Source: Acanthopleura granulata
Taxonomy: Eukaryota > Mollusca > Polyplacophora > Chitonida > Chitonidae
Direction: 5' to 3'
DNA length: 64,000 bases
Assembly: GCA_016165875.1 (NCBI GenBank)
Contig: JABBOT010000080.1
Coordinates: 4,923,881 to 4,987,880, forward strand
Of the stretch, positions 63,983 to 64,000 are shown piece after piece (positions within the stretch are counted from its first letter, which is position 1; the number at the start of each line of letters is the position of its first letter). Below the pieces are notes generated by a model, which searched no databases, was not told the origin of the DNA, and worked only from the letters and a program-made list of their open reading frames with translations. A program made the position numbers and the translations under genes.

Positions 63983-64000
63983 AACTGTTTACTGAATTCT

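Larger units (their letters stand above)
62031..64000 (-). other. KIAA0513: KIAA0513 intron, continuing beyond the window
   Basis: No further KIAA0513 exon is recognisable. The stretch holds three SINE copies and a family A fold-back element. Confidence 0.7.

Overview
The window is animal nuclear DNA: AT-rich, intron-dense, full of short dispersed repeats, with no bacterial-style operons. The proteins are clear bilaterian orthologues. The repeats (a tRNA-derived SINE ending in AATATTCTTGAGTA...AATAAATAAA, elements made of ~150-bp tandem units, frequent TACATGTA) suggest a lophotrochozoan such as a mollusc or brachiopod. That placement is inference; no diagnostic marker gene is present.

Four protein-coding genes were rebuilt from ORFs, splice sites and codon phase. 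(1) GSE1, + strand, 5066-19792: 14 coding exons, 1080 residues; the 5' end lies outside the window. It encodes a coiled-coil subunit of HDAC/LSD1-CoREST-type corepressor complexes. The 3'UTR probably ends near 21996. (2) GINS2 (PSF2), - strand, 33313-25477: five exons, complete at 185 residues, a subunit of the GINS replication helicase complex. (3) TMEM143, + strand, 33422-45392: seven exons, 536 residues, a DUF3754 two-pass membrane protein with a likely mitochondrial presequence. GINS2 and TMEM143 start codons are 108 bp apart, head to head, over a compact promoter with an exact E2F-type site. (4) KIAA0513, - strand, 62030-54521: the C-terminal part (SBF2-type domain), with its 5' exons beyond 64000.

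Layout: 1-5065 upstream or intronic DNA of GSE1; 5066-22000 GSE1; 22000-25390 intergenic with SINEs and a tandem-unit element; 25390-33313 GINS2; 33314-33421 shared promoter; 33422-45620 TMEM143; 45620-54520 intergenic DNA with minisatellites and probable KIAA0513 3'UTR; 54521-64000 KIAA0513. GSE1 and GINS2 are convergent neighbours in human 16q24.1, and KIAA0513 lies in the same band, so this looks like retained ancestral linkage with TMEM143 inserted.

The most unusual signal is a recurring one. Tandem arrays in GSE1 and KIAA0513 begin at splice junctions and copy the junction itself: a 38-bp array at the 5278 donor, a 138-bp in-frame duplication of the 17388 acceptor, a ~156-bp triplication of the 17586 donor, and a 30-bp in-frame ladder of donors at KIAA0513 57790. 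Other items are a 99-nt in-frame candidate cassette exon in KIAA0513, a perfect RFX X-box palindrome in a KIAA0513 intron, several fold-back element families, and a datable nest of insertions at 56.2-57.8 kb.
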